Shown here piece by piece: positions 49,557 through 61,529 of a DNA stretch of 64,000 nt; position 1 is the first letter of the stretch; each line of letters begins with the position of its first letter. The stretch covers positions 1,922,001 through 1,986,000 of the forward strand of contig JAULSR010000001.1 of assembly GCA_030512295.1 (NCBI GenBank), written 5' to 3'. The position numbers and the translations under genes are program-made. The notes beneath the pieces are model-generated. The model had not been told where the DNA came from. It searched no databases and saw only the letters and a list, made by a program, of their open reading frames with translations. The DNA comes from Bombardia bombarda. Taxonomy: Eukaryota; Ascomycota; Sordariomycetes; Sordariales; Lasiosphaeriaceae.

Positions 49557-50809
49557 ATGGAATCCACCAGCTCGGCCGATCATGGATCGAACAAGGGCAA
49601 GGTAGTCGACCCTACCGGCTTCCGCCCACAGATCAACATGGCCGTCCAGCCTCCCAAGCCCGAGGATCTCCAGAAGAGCTATGCCAGCATCGTTGGCGCA
49701 GATGGCGAGGCCAAGGGCTGGTACGAAAACATGAGTACGTTCTTCCACCCCTCATAGATTCCATCCGTTATGAATATGAATCCCTAGATACTGACCCAGC
49801 CACCCTCCCAAAACAGTCAACAGCTTCGGCGCAGTCGTCGGCATCATGGGCGCCATCCCGTGCTGCATCTGCTGCCCGAACCCATACAAGCGCGTCAACC
49901 AGGGCAACGTCGGCCTCGTGACCAAGTTCGGCAAGTTCTACAAGGCTGTCGACCCGGGCCTCGTCATGGTCAACCCGCTCAGCGAGAACCTCATCCAGGT
50001 GGACGTCAAGATCCAGATCGTCGAGGTGCCCAAGCAGGTCTGCATGACCAAGGACAACGTGACGCTGAACCTGACGTCGGTCATCTACTACCACATCGTC
50101 TCGCCCCACAAGGCCGCCTTCGGCATCACCAACGTGCGCCAGGCCCTGATGGAGCGCACGCAGACCACCCTGCGCCACGTCGTCGGCGCCCGCGTCCTGC
50201 AGGACGTGATTGAGCGCCGCGAGGAGGTGGCCCAGAGCATTGGCGAGATCATTGAGGACGTAGCCGCCGGCTGGGGCGTCCAGGTCGAGAGCATGCTCAT
50301 CAAGGATATCATCTTCAGCCAGGAACTGCAGGAGTCGCTGTCCATGGCGGCCCAGAGCAAGCGTATCGGAGAGAGCAAGATCATTGCTGCCAAGGCTGAG
50401 GTATGTTTATGACTTCTCTTCCCATTATCGGATGAAAAGGGGCATTTTCGTCTCACGATGGTAATAAAACATGTCACTAACTGATCTGCTTTTCGTATAG
50501 GTTGAATCCGCCAAGTTGATGCGCCAGGCCGCCGACATCCTGTCCTCGGCTCCCGCCATGCAGATCCGCTACCTCGAGGCGATGCAGGCCATGGCCAAGA
50601 GCGCCAACAGCAAGGTCATCTTCCTGCCCGCCGGCAACCAGACGATGCCCAGCCCTGCTGCGTTCAACGCTGCCCTGAATGGCAACGGTCACTTTGACGA
50701 GAATAGCGCCGGCTCCTCCTCCTCCAGGAACAACGGCTTTGGCGACTTTGCGGGAAACGACTCGGGCTTTCAGCAGGCCATGCACGCCCAGGTCATTGAG
50801 AACATCTAA
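49557..50809 (+). CDS. Stomatin-like SPFH/band 7 protein
   Basis: Three exons (49557-49734, 49817-50400, 50501-50809) give 356 residues. After a soluble leader (residues 1-60) comes a short hydrophobic hairpin, INSFGAVVGIMGAIPCCICC, rich in Cys and likely inserted in or lipid-anchored to the membrane. The SPFH domain follows: NQGNVGLVTKFGKFYKAVDPG, KQVCMTKDNVTLNLTSVIYY, TTLRHVVGARVLQDVIERRE and AAGWGVQVESMLIKDI. The C-terminal part is the usual oligomerising Ala-rich helix followed by a Gly/Asn/Ser-rich tail. Such proteins form membrane scaffolds. In Aspergillus, stomatin orthologues (Sto proteins) act in hyphal morphogenesis or on endosomal membranes. All introns are GT-AG and all phases agree. 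Confidence 0.92.
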
Positions 50810-51802
50810 AGACTTGCGACGAACAAAAGCAGCCCTTCATCCATCCTCGTGGCCAACTTGATATCGGAGAAGAGGCAACGACGACAACCACATCGAAGGC
50901 GATGATCCTCCTGGTTTGAGATAAACGATGCGACACAGAGACTCTCACTACCATCGTTACAACGTCGCCCATCACAATCGGTTCCCTTTTTTTCCTTTTA
51001 TTCGTTTTATTTGCTTTAATGATAATCTAAACAACAAGCGACTAAAATACTTGTACTGTACGGATAACGCGCGCGCCGCCATATGGAAAGCGGAAAAAAG
51101 TGGCACTCACCATACCCCCCATTTCTCCCCTTCGCGAAATCAACGAACTAAAAACAAGAAAACGATAGTTCATGGCTTTTTTCCCTTTTTCTTCTTCTTT
51201 TCATCGTATACCCCCATGTTTTAGTTTTATTGGTTTTGGTCTGGTTCTGGACTGGATGACGGAATTTGCTTTTTGCTCTCTGACGAATGATGGGAGGGAA
51301 TAATGTTGAATGCTGCTGGGAATGAATGCCTTAAAAACGCCCGGCCGGTGCCACGGAGGGAAAGGGGAGAAAGTATTGGGTTGAAGTTGAATTTACTACC
51401 TAGCTACCTGACCTACAGGAGCAGAATATTAACAGTTTTGCCTTTGAAATTGTGGTTACTGCCTTGCCTGTCCCTATTGCTGAGAGTGAATGTCAATGTT
51501 CTTGTTTACTTGTCGACAATCTATCGACTTGACTGGCTGACGGGAGGCTACTGAGAAGGTAGTCCTTAGTAGTAAGGAGAATGATCACTATGAACGTATT
51601 TGTTTATTTCTCTTGATGCGTTGTAAACCTCCAGCACGCCACATCACCTCGTCAAAACAAACCAGTAGGTCTACATGTAGATACATAATGTAAGACAAGA
51701 TATACATAGCCTTGTTAAAATTTCCATTGCTCAAAAAGGGTATCTATCTGGCAGCTAACAATCCCATCCCATCCCATCCCATCCATCCAACTCACCTAGA
51801 AA
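50810..51802. other. Convergent 3' region between stomatin-like gene and SPB4
   Basis: Contains both 3'-UTRs and (ATCCC)4 at 51761-51780. No gene is supported. Confidence 0.5.
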
Positions 51803-53801
51803 TCAATCAAACCCCTCAAACTCATCATCCTCCGGTTCCACCAACGTCTCATTCGTCTTCCTCACCTGCTCAATCATCTCGTTCAGCTTCTTAAACTCCT
51901 CCTTCTCCTTCTCCGTCATCTCATTGTATCTAACCGCCTCCTTCTTTCTCCTCTTCTTCTCCCTCCTCGCCACTTTCGTATCCTCCTGCTCATGCTTGGC
52001 GCTCCACGCGTCATTCTTCTTCCGCTTCCTCTCCGCCGCTGCTTCGGCGCCCTCTGGCCCTAAACCAATCGACTGCATCCCACTTCTGGCCGCCTTCTCC
52101 TTCTTCCAGACCTCGAGCTCGACCTGGCGCTTGTCCTCGCGCGCCTTGTCCTTGAACGGGATCAGCTCCGTGTCGATGCCCAAGCCGAGCGAGCGGTCGA
52201 CGTCGAGCCGCTTGAGCTCGGGCATCTTGGGCAGCTCGACGAGGCCCCAGCCGCGCGCGAGGTCGAGCCAGTCGAGATCCGCGATGCGGAAGATGGAGCT
52301 GGCCTGGTGCTCGATGTAGCTGCGCGCCCAGCTGACAAAGGCGCGCTGCGCCAGCTGGAACACCTCTCTGTCCACCTGCGCCTGGGCGCGGATGCCGGCT
52401 GAGAATTTCTCAGCCTCGGCGTCGGACACCTCGATGGCCGGTTTGAGGAGGGGCGCGATGGGGGTTTGGCGCACCTCGAGGAGCTGGATGTAGCCTTCTT
52501 CGCGGCCGGGCTGGAGCATGATGACGGCGAGGCCGCGGCGGCCGGCGCGGCCGGCGCGCCCGCAGCGGTGGATGAAGACTTTAGTGTCGGTGGGGGGGTC
52601 GTGCTGGACGACGAGGTCGACCTGGGGGATGTCGAGGCCGCGGGCGGCGATGTCGGTGGTGAGCAGGATGGCGGGGGAGGTGGCGCTGACGAAGCGCTCA
52701 AAGTTGCGCTCGCGCACCTGGGGCTCGAGCTTGCCGTGGAGCGAGTTGATGGAGAAGCCGGGCGGGAGGAGGCCGTGGAGGACGCGGCTGAAGTACTTGA
52801 CGGCGAAGCAGGTGGAGAAGAAGATGATGGAGCGCTGCGGGCGCGGGTCGAGCTTCTCGAGGAGCTGGCAGAGGGCGGGGAGCTTGTGGCTGGTCGGGGT
52901 TATGAGGTACGACATCTGTAGCGACATTGGTGTTTTGCGCTCCTGGATGATGCCGCCGTCCTTGATGCTCCGCACGCGCACCGTGATCTTGTGCGGGTAG
53001 AGGAGGCCCACTGTGATGAGCTTCTCGACGGCGTCGCTGAGGGAAGCGCTGAACAGGCCTGTTCGGCGTTGCTTGGGGAGGTAGCCGAGGATGCGCGTTA
53101 GTTCGTTGGAGAAGCCGAGGTCAAGCAGGCGGTCGGCCTCGTCCATGATCAGGACCTCGAATGATGATGCGGGCGCCTTGACGTAGGGGCTGGCCAGCAG
53201 CTCGGCGAGCCGCCCGGGGGTGCCGATGAGGATGTTAGGCGACAGGCGCAGGAAGTGGCTGAGGTCGACCGCGGCCTTTGTGGTGCCGCCGACTAGGAGC
53301 TGGGGGATGATGACGGGGGTTGTCGTCGCGGGTCGCTTCTCGTCGGATTTGGCGAAGGAGAGCAGTTCTTCGGAGGGGGCGTGGAACTTGATGAGCGAGA
53401 GCAAGACATTGTAGATCTGTCCGGCCAGCTCGCGCGTTGGTGAGATAATGATGGCTTGGACGTGATGTCTCTTGGCCGGTTCGGTGTCTCGAAGGAGTTT
53501 CTGTGTTGTTTTGCGGTCAGCATTGCAATTGTTCAATTGAGGACAGCTGGAAAGGGGACGGTCGCGCTCACCTCTACCACAGGAATTAGGAAAGCCAGTG
53601 TCTTTCCGCTACCAGTCACAGCTTCAACCACGACATCTTTGTTGCCACGGAAGATTTCGAGGCAGGACTTTTGGACCGGGGTGGGATGCTCGAAGCCCGA
53701 GGAGGAGAGGTAGTCGAGGATCCATTGCGCAAGGCTGGGCGTCAATGCTTCCCATGACCGGGGGCCTTTTTGGCCAAAGTCTTTGGTATTTCTGGCGCCA
53801 T
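51803..53801 (-). CDS. SPB4: ATP-dependent rRNA helicase SPB4 (DEAD box); frame break near the start
   Basis: Two exons on the minus strand (53801-53572 and 53500-51803) around a 71-nt intron give about 642 residues. The protein acts in 60S ribosome assembly in the nucleolus. Motifs in order: Q motif region GFEHPTPVQ, Walker A AVTGSGKT, PTRELAGQ, IGTPGRL, DEAD, FSASLSD (motif III with SAS), TTDIAARGLD, HRCGRAGRAGR. The C-terminus is Lys/Arg/Glu-rich coiled coil (KKRRKKEAVRYNEMTEKEKEEF) and ends EDDEFEGFD, as in fungal SPB4. The ATG at 53801 opens MAPEIPKTLAKKAP, but the expected continuation PRSWEALTPSLAQWILDYL lies in the next frame. One extra C in the run at 53760-53764 joins them. As given, the first frame stops after 19 codons. 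No ATG precedes the helicase frame otherwise. Confidence 0.9.
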
Positions 53802-55366
53802 CTTGTCTTTTGGGGGTTGATGGGGGAGGAGGGGCGTGTTTATCGCGACCCGCCTGGCTGTCTCTACCATATCAGGGTAGGGACGCCAAAAAAATAAAAT
53901 GCTGCGGGACGGGATTCGGGGAATCGTTATCTTATCGTTATCGATAGTGATTGGCAATTGAGGTGCTTGGGAGGCGGGTTGTTCAGCATAGGTAGTCTAT
54001 TCGTATTCGTACATAATACGTCGGAATATTAGAGTCTACAAGCTGAAGCAGTTTATTTTTTGAACTTTCATCCCATCCAGAATTCATGTTTCTCTATCAA
54101 CTCAAACTTGTGAATAGAGGTTAGTTCGAGTTTATTCGCCGCAATGGTCAAGGCAGAATAGAACATTAGTACTCTGGAGGTTTGCTGTTACTCGGCCATG
54201 GTCACTGGACTGCTGTCGAGAAAGTTATGGACCTGAAATGTGAGGTTTCAGACAGCTGGTCTCAGAAGCTTGTCTCTCTGTCAGCACGCTATCAGTCATG
54301 AATGCCGAGGAAGATGACAGGCAGATTCTAGCAGGTGCTATCCAAATATTCCTTGTAGAGTCTGTACAACGGTTTGAAAGGAACGGTAGACCGTGGACCA
54401 TGGCGCTCGGGGTCCGGGGCTTTGGGCTTCCCGTCGGCATGCACAGTAAGGTGGAGGCCGTCCCAATTATTTCCTTTGGGCCCCCGAAAGTCGGTGTAAG
54501 TTGACAGAGGATGGACATGGTGATTTACCTGCGTTTCGTGGGTTGCGATTGACCACAACTGGTTTTTATGATTATACAAACGTTCGTCTGAATTGAGTTT
54601 CGACCATAAAAAAACCGAGAGCCCTCTATACTTATTGCACTGATGTGCTGATTTGCACCGATAGCTGTCGGAGTGTGGAACGGTGGAGGCAGTCAAGGCA
54701 GTTCGTCATGGTGAAAGACGGGAATCCCTCAATGTCACATGCGCGCCAAGCAACTGTCCCAGACAGGGGAGGTATAGAAAATGACATCGCTAGCGATCGC
54801 GTGCGCACTGCCTTATCCTCCCGCCTCCAAGTTTTGGTTCTCCAACATCCGACTTTCCGCCCCAGCCGAATTTTTCATTCGCTCTGCCTGCCTGCCTGCT
54901 ACCTGCTGCCCACCTATACCTCGCCCAACGCCTACTAATTGCTGCTGCTGCCCTCACACCACCCCGACCGCCGTCGAGGAAGCCCGATCGCAGAACTCGC
55001 TGATCTGCACTACGACACTCTGCGCCCTGCCTACAGAGCCTGCCTACACACACACTCACTGTCTGCGCCAATAGGAGGCCCCAGGCTGGAGGCCAGCTCG
55101 TGAGACATAAGCCACCAGCGTCCCGGAGCAACCCGCGCACCGCCATCATTTTCGCCCGGCAGGATTTAAATCCTCGGTCGTCGTCGTCGCCGCCGTCCTC
55201 GTGGTCCTCGTCGCCGTTACTCAGCCATGCGGTGGAGTCCTCACACTCCGCTGCAACACCTTCCATCACGCTGGATTCCATCACTAACCTCGTAGCGGCC
55301 TTCTTCCAAACCTCTACCAGCGCCATATCATCTACAGCTGACGCTGCTACTACATCAACGCACCCG

Positions 55367-55402
<36 letters not shown>

Positions 55403-55576
55403 GCAATAGCAACAGCAACGGCGTGCTTTCCGCCGACGTCGGCTTCGTCATTCCGGGAGTCTCGAAAAGACAAGCATCTTCGCTCTGCATTCTGGCAGCC
55501 CCTGCGCTTCTGCACCCTGCAACGCATCCTCGCCGGAGTTGTGCCGCTGCCCGCGCTCCCGCCCTTTACCTACGTC
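53802..55576. promoter_or_regulatory. Divergent upstream region of SPB4 and DGK1
   Basis: 1.8 kb. From 55100 to 55576 the DGK1 frame is open upstream but has no ATG, so it is taken as leader. It contains an (ACA)12-type run at 55367-55402. No other gene is supported. Confidence 0.5.
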
Positions 55577-56835
55577 ATGTCGTCGTCTATCCGAGGAAAG
55601 TCGACGGCCATCCCGGCCACACCGCGCGTTATATCGCCCAGCCCTACGCCTTCCGATAGCGAAGCAAGTGCGCGGGACTACCTTGGGCCCACAACCAGGT
55701 CAGCTGCGAGGAAACGGCTGGCCACGCCCCAGCCCGTCGAGGTCCTCCTCGACGAGGATGACGAGACAGCGGCGTCCGGCCTACGGAGGTCCCGGACAAG
55801 AAGTCGCAGTCCCATCGACTCACGGAAGCTGGGCAAGCTCACATCGCGGACGCCTGCCAAAGCTACTGCCTCTACAACAAATGGCCACGCAAAAGCACCC
55901 GCGGCCCTACCGCTAACAAACGGCCATACTCCCGAGAGCAGCTCTGCAGCCGCCGCCAAAACAAAAGAAGCAAACGGCAACAACCTACTATCCCCGCCGC
56001 CACCCGCCACGCCCTCGTCCCTCTACTACGGCGGCTGGAGCTGGCGCGACTTCAGCCGCAGCCCGTCGCCCCTCGGGCTGATCCCGATCCACCGGCGCTG
56101 GCGCGCCTTCGTGCACAAGCACGAGGTGCCGCGCAAGGCGCTGCACGTGTCCATCGGCTTCTTCGTCGTCTGGCTCTACCTGTCGGGCACGCAGACGTCC
56201 GCCGTCTGCCCCTACCTCATGGGCGCGCTGGTGCCCATCGCGGCGGCCGACCTGCTGCGCCACCACCACGCGCCCTTCAACCGCTTCTACGTGCGCGTGC
56301 TCGGCGCGCTGATGCGCGAGAGTGAGTTTGACGGCTATAATGGCGTTATCTACTACCTGTTGGGTGCCTGGATCGTGCTCTGGTTTTTCCCCAAGGACGT
56401 GGGCGTCATGGGCACGTTGTTGTTGAGCTGGTGTGATACGGCTGCGAGCACGTTTGGGCGGGCCTACGGGCGGTACACGCCGCGGATTAGGAGGGGCAAG
56501 TCGCTGGCGGGGTCGTTTGCGGCGTTCCTGGTGGGTGTCGGCACGGCCGCGTGGTTCTGGGGCTGGCTGGCGCCGACCAAGGGGCCGTTTGTGGGGGATG
56601 AAGGGTTCATGTTTACGGGGACGCTGGGCTTGCCGACGGTGCTGGCGAGGGCGGTGGGGCTGACGGCTGCGCAGGCGACGATCTCGGGGGCCTGGCGCTG
56701 GGGGTTATGAGCGTGTGGTCGGGGTTCGTGGCGGCCGCGAGCGAGGTTGTCGATCTGTTTGGGTGGGATGACAATTTGACGATACCAGTATTGAGTGGGT
56801 TGGGGATTTGGGGGTTCTTGAAGGTGTTTGGATAG
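55577..56835 (+). CDS. DGK1: DGK1-type CTP-dependent diacylglycerol kinase; frame break near the 3' end
   Basis: The first ATG in the open frame is at 55577. A disordered Ser/Thr/Arg-rich N-terminus of about 145 residues precedes the membrane domain. Family marks are VPRKALHVSIGF (the Arg-Lys pair essential in yeast Dgk1), several membrane segments (VVWLYLSG, MGALVPIAAADLL, YYLLGAWIVLWFF), and LLLSWCDTAASTFGRAYGR, with the conserved Asp and the Gly seven residues later. Dgk1 phosphorylates diacylglycerol with CTP on the ER/nuclear membrane and opposes the lipin phosphatase. As given, the frame ends at 56710 after ATISGAWRWGL. One more base in the G5/C2 run at 56686-56692 gives VMSVWSGFVAAASEVVDLFGWDD and ends NLTIPVLSGLGIWGFLKVFG at the TAG at 56833, as the family requires. 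Confidence 0.9.
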
Positions 56836-59800
56836 AGCGGTTGTGCTACCCTGTGTCGGGTATCTGCCTGCTTAAGTTGGTTTATTATCTGCCTGGTCAG
56901 GGATTGTGTCGGGAAAGGGTGATGTTGGCAAGCGTCCGTCTGTCTGTCTGACTGATGTGTGTGGTGCTGCTCGGTGCCTGCTTCTGCAGTGATTGGCATG
57001 GCTTGATGCAGATGGTCTTAAATGCATAACTTGGCGTTTTCGGGTGGCCGGTTGGTCAAGGGTTGTGTCGGACAATGTGAAAAAAACACACCTACAATAT
57101 CTTGTGGTGTACGGATAGGATAGATAAGAGGAGTTGTTGAAACCGATTTTGTATAGGAATCATTGGCATGGCAACTTCAGTTACGATTAGCATAGTTAGG
57201 GACCCTCAGTTGGACCAACCCTCATCTCAACTTTTTCCACATTATACCACCTACCACACTAATTACCTGGATGGACGATTCTTGAGAGAATTATGATGTA
57301 GACTGGTCGGGGATCTCGGGGTCACCGACTCTTGCAGCTTGCTTTTCTGTAAGGGACCTGTGTAATGTGGTGGTTGCAGGCGATAGCTTCGGATGGATGC
57401 GATGCAAATTCCAGGTTACGAACAAAACCCCGCAGCGCCGGGGTAGGCAACATACATACATTATATATAGGCTGCCAGGTACCTACTTTATATGCCGTGA
57501 ATCCATGCATGAGGCTTCTCTGGCGCCTTGGTTCCGAAATTGCACAAACGTTCAAGTGAGGGGGGGCAAACGTGATGTCGGTTTGTTTGGATGGGAGGCC
57601 GAGTACAAATGCTGTTTCCGTACGCAGGTCGTACTGTATAAGGTATTGGCATCGAGATGGTTAATGACTTGCACCTGCCTGTCATACAAGTCCATGGCTA
57701 GGTGGTTGGCAGGCACGATCGACCATGTCACGGTACGTTCAAGTTAGCAAGGTACATTAAGGTATGTCTTGCATCCAGGCAGTCAAAAAAAGGAAAGAGC
57801 GGCTCGATAGGGTGGAAGGAGGGGTGGTTCAACAAAAGCAACCCCTCCAAGAAAAAAATAACCTAGCAGGGCTGCTTTCTCTTCGTTTGTTCGCTTCCCT
57901 GCCTCCCTGGCCCATCCCCCGTCCCCTAACCCGACTCCTAATTCAACATCCGACCACGTCTCCGGCCCTGACCTTACACCGCAGGCACTCTGTCCCACGA
58001 ACCGTTCGTCCTGATAGGCAACCGAATGCCTAGTTTGCGAAAAAATAGTGCCGTTGGTCAGAACCCTCGCTGCATTTGACCTGACGAACATGCATGCAAA
58101 CGGATCATAGCTCGGCAAAATCCAACGCCAGAAAGCGGACAAGACTTTGCTTGTACCACCACCACCATTCCATCACGGGGAACTGTGAGAAGGGGTGTAC
58201 GAGCGAGCATCAATAATCTAGAACGTCTTCTTCCCATCGCCGCCAATGGCGGGTTCTATCGACCACCCTGCTATCCCGAAAAGGGCAATGCCTGGACGAG
58301 GGCTTGACATTTTCTAGCCTGTGCGTCTCAGTATTCCTTTCCCCTTTTCAAGATGGCCAAACAGACGAGCATATCCGTACATACATACAGAAAGTCGATG
58401 TTTTCTTTTCTCCGCCACCCCTAGGACAAATTGGGAATCAATACGCACTGGTTACGGAGCACACAGTACACACGCTTGTGTGCGTTTTCTGCCTTGGGCC
58501 TCTCAAAAGGCACCATCGAGGCCGGGCTGTGGCGTTTCCATCCTATAGAATTACTGCCCAGTCATCAATTGGCGGCCCAAGTCTGGCTTGGACGCTGCTG
58601 CATCTCTCTCCCCAATTCGTCTTAAGCCCTGATGTTACATTTCGTTGTACCCACACATGTTTCTGCCGACACCGTTTCTTCTCGAATACCTCCCCCCCTC
58701 CTCCCCTTGACCGTCATAGAGGGAGAGGAAGAGGAGCTCTCTGCAGTAGCAGGGGCTCTGGACTTGCAGGAGGGCTCGATGCGTTGTCTCCCACTGGCCC
58801 TAGCCTGCATGCCACCGTTTGCACATTCGCGGCTCGTCCTTCTCCATCGAGACGGACCACCCAGCCCACAACCCTTCCGTCTGCCCCCTTCCTCCCTCCC
58901 TCAGCCCATCCCATCTGGTTATGGTCCTGTGTTTGGTTCCGCTGATCTCGGCCGGCTCTGTGACGCCGCAATGTCACTACCCACCAAAGGTTCCGTGGGA
59001 GTGGAGGGGAGTTCCAGCCGGCCGAGCTTGTCAGCCATGCAGAGCCGGTGAACCATGCTAGCCTTAGATACTGACCCGGTCCAGGTTGTCGGCTCCCTCG
59101 ATGAGTGGTTAAATGAAGCTTCACCCTCTGCCCACCAGCTTCTTGTTGGTCAACACAAGCAGTGGCCTCTACTGCTTCGCATGCCTCGCAGGTCATGCCC
59201 CTTCCCCGCCTTCTCCCACTACCCGCAAGAGCTATCCACACATAGACAACTGATCTGTGGCTTGGGATGTGGGATGCTGCCCCCCATGCTCCCTTCTCTG
59301 GCCTAGCCTACCCGGAAACTCAGCCTACCGGGAGGTCCCATCCTAGCTAGGCCTTGCCCCTTGTTCTTGGGCCGCCTCTTTGGAAGCCACCAGCACTGCG
59401 CGGGGAAGAACGAGAATTGTTACCCTTTATTAAGCACTGATGGGCCGGCCGGACTCTCTCGTCTGGATTTGCCAGGATGTGTGCCGTCGTCTAATCCCGG
59501 CAGCCTCAGACCTTGGAACTGTCTCTCGTGTGGGCGTCCACGTTTTCCGCCATCCGTTTGACGTACATACATGACTTTATGCTGTCGTACAAGGTACCTT
59601 GATCGACTTCCCCAACAGCAGCAGCTAGAGCGTCCACACCTTGAGCTCCACAAGCTACCCGAGACAGTCGAATGTACCACATGGTACCTCGAATCTCTGC
59701 GTCGGTTTTGTTCTTGACAAGTGCCATTACTGAGAATTTTGAGACCTCTCTCTGCATCCTATTTATGTAGGGCTAGACACACTAAATCCCACAACATAGC

Positions 59801-61529
59801 TATTAAACTTGCATATTCTGGGCTCCAGATATAACATGTTCGCAGTTGGCCTGAATCCCTCTTTCTGGACTATACGGCGTTAATTTACACATTTGAGCGT
59901 ACCCTGGAGAACTTTGAACTACAAACGCCCCTCTTCAAGTGGCTTGTCTGCAGGGCTCAAACAAAGCACATCCCTGGGTATAAGTCGTGGATCTATGTCC
60001 TGTCAGGAGCCAGCCTTCTCTTACGCCAACACCAGCAGCCACGCTAACTAAGCTTTTACATTTTCCGACAAATGGGAAATCAAAAGAGATCGACTTTTGC
60101 TTTTCGGCCAATTAAAGAATACATTACGAGCGTTTTGATAGTCCCCGAAGAGAACGTCTTACTAGGCAAAGCACAGGCCAGAGACCCAGCTGATGGCCTG
60201 GCACAAGAACCCCAAGAAAAAGCGAAAAAAATAATAGTTATTATTATTCAAGTGTTTGCAGGCATCTTGACAACACATAGCCCGACTTGATGCATTACTG
60301 CCTAACCTGACTTTTGCAACGTCCGTTTGACGTCCGCATATTTCCCTTCCGAGCCAACAAGGTCGCAGCGTTGAGCACTCAAATCCATCGCCGCTTTTGC
60401 CGTCTGGTTAGCGTCTTGATGCGCGCTTGTTCGTCACCGAAAGTCGAGGTTCCGGTACATTCCTCCTCCGCGCCTGATACAGTAGCCATCAGCTATTGCA
60501 TATCTGATGACCTCTAATTCTTTCTCGGACATGGAGACCAGGTTCTGACCTCCATCGTCAGCTAGCCAACCTGTCATACGCCGTTCCCATACCCCCATCC
60601 CGCTGCTCCCTCGCTTGGTTCCAGTCAGAGTCCTGGTTGTCTCCGATTTCCTCACTCAACCGAACCCGTTGCGCCCACCCCTCCTCCTCGAACCATCCAT
60701 TCCGCAATGGACCTACCTCCCATTCAACCTCCGGTTTCTTCTATCTTTGTCCGCGTCACTATCTTTTCGCCCCCTTGTTACGTCTGACCATCGTACCCCC
60801 ATCGCCCACAAACGGTGTCCCAGGCAAGACATGCCTTCTCCCCCCCTCCTCCTCCCGGCTGTCTCCACCAATACAAACGGTGATAGTCGCCTCTCGGCAT
60901 ATGCATTTAGTTCCTTTCTCTGAGCAATCGAAACTCACCTGCAGGCCAATCCGGGCCTTCCCTCCCTGGCCGCTTGTTCCAAGGATCACCCCATCGCCCT
61001 TGCCATCTGCCCCCCCCTGTTTGTCTGTCCCCCATGGCGAGAGGGTGGGTGAGAGGTCTGCAACTATGGAGACTAGACCGACTTCTCCTCCGTCATGCCC
61101 ATCACGACCTATCTCCTCCCGGCCTCAAGCGGGGTCATGGCGAGGCTCCACGAATTATGTCGTCTTGTCTTATCCGGTCGAGCCCGTGATGTTGTCGGTT
61201 CTTGGATCAAGGAGGCCTCGAAAAGGTATAAAAGGGGTCGCCTTTGACGGCTCGACCTCAAGTTCTTCTTCCTCCTTTCTCATCACTTTCTCTGCTCCTC
61301 AAGCACTATTACCAAGTCCTCCAGACCCTTTGTTTGCCCACAGCCTACAGCCTACAGCTCATCAACCTTCTACACTTCCACAAGTGATACTCTTCGTCCA
61401 CTAGTACCCAGCCCCTTTAGTCATACACCAGTCTTGTGTGTCTGCATAACCTACACATACCTTTGCACCCACACAAACAAGCCTACCACAACTTTGTTCA
61501 TCCACTAGCACATCTTGTCCATAATCATA
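56836..61529. other. 4.7-kb intergenic region upstream of the KxDL gene
   Basis: No supported gene. Several open frames of 200-250 codons (58304-58945, 60637-61404) are Pro/Ser/Arg-rich with no recognisable motif, and the second lies in a pyrimidine-rich stretch typical of fungal promoters and leaders. A strong TATA box is at 61227. Confidence 0.5.
61227..61234 (+). promoter_or_regulatory. Probable TATA box of the KxDL gene
   Basis: GGTATAAAAGGGG is a textbook TATA element about 300 bp before the ATG, followed by a CT-rich tract with TTCTTCTTCC. Confidence 0.6.

Noticed and set aside
58304..58945. 213-codon open frame
   Set aside because: No recognisable motif, low-complexity Pro/Ser/Arg composition and no splice-consistent extension.
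60637..61404. 255-codon open frame upstream of the KxDL gene
   Set aside because: Pro/Ser-rich from a pyrimidine-rich promoter/leader; it overlaps the TATA box of the next gene and has no domain.
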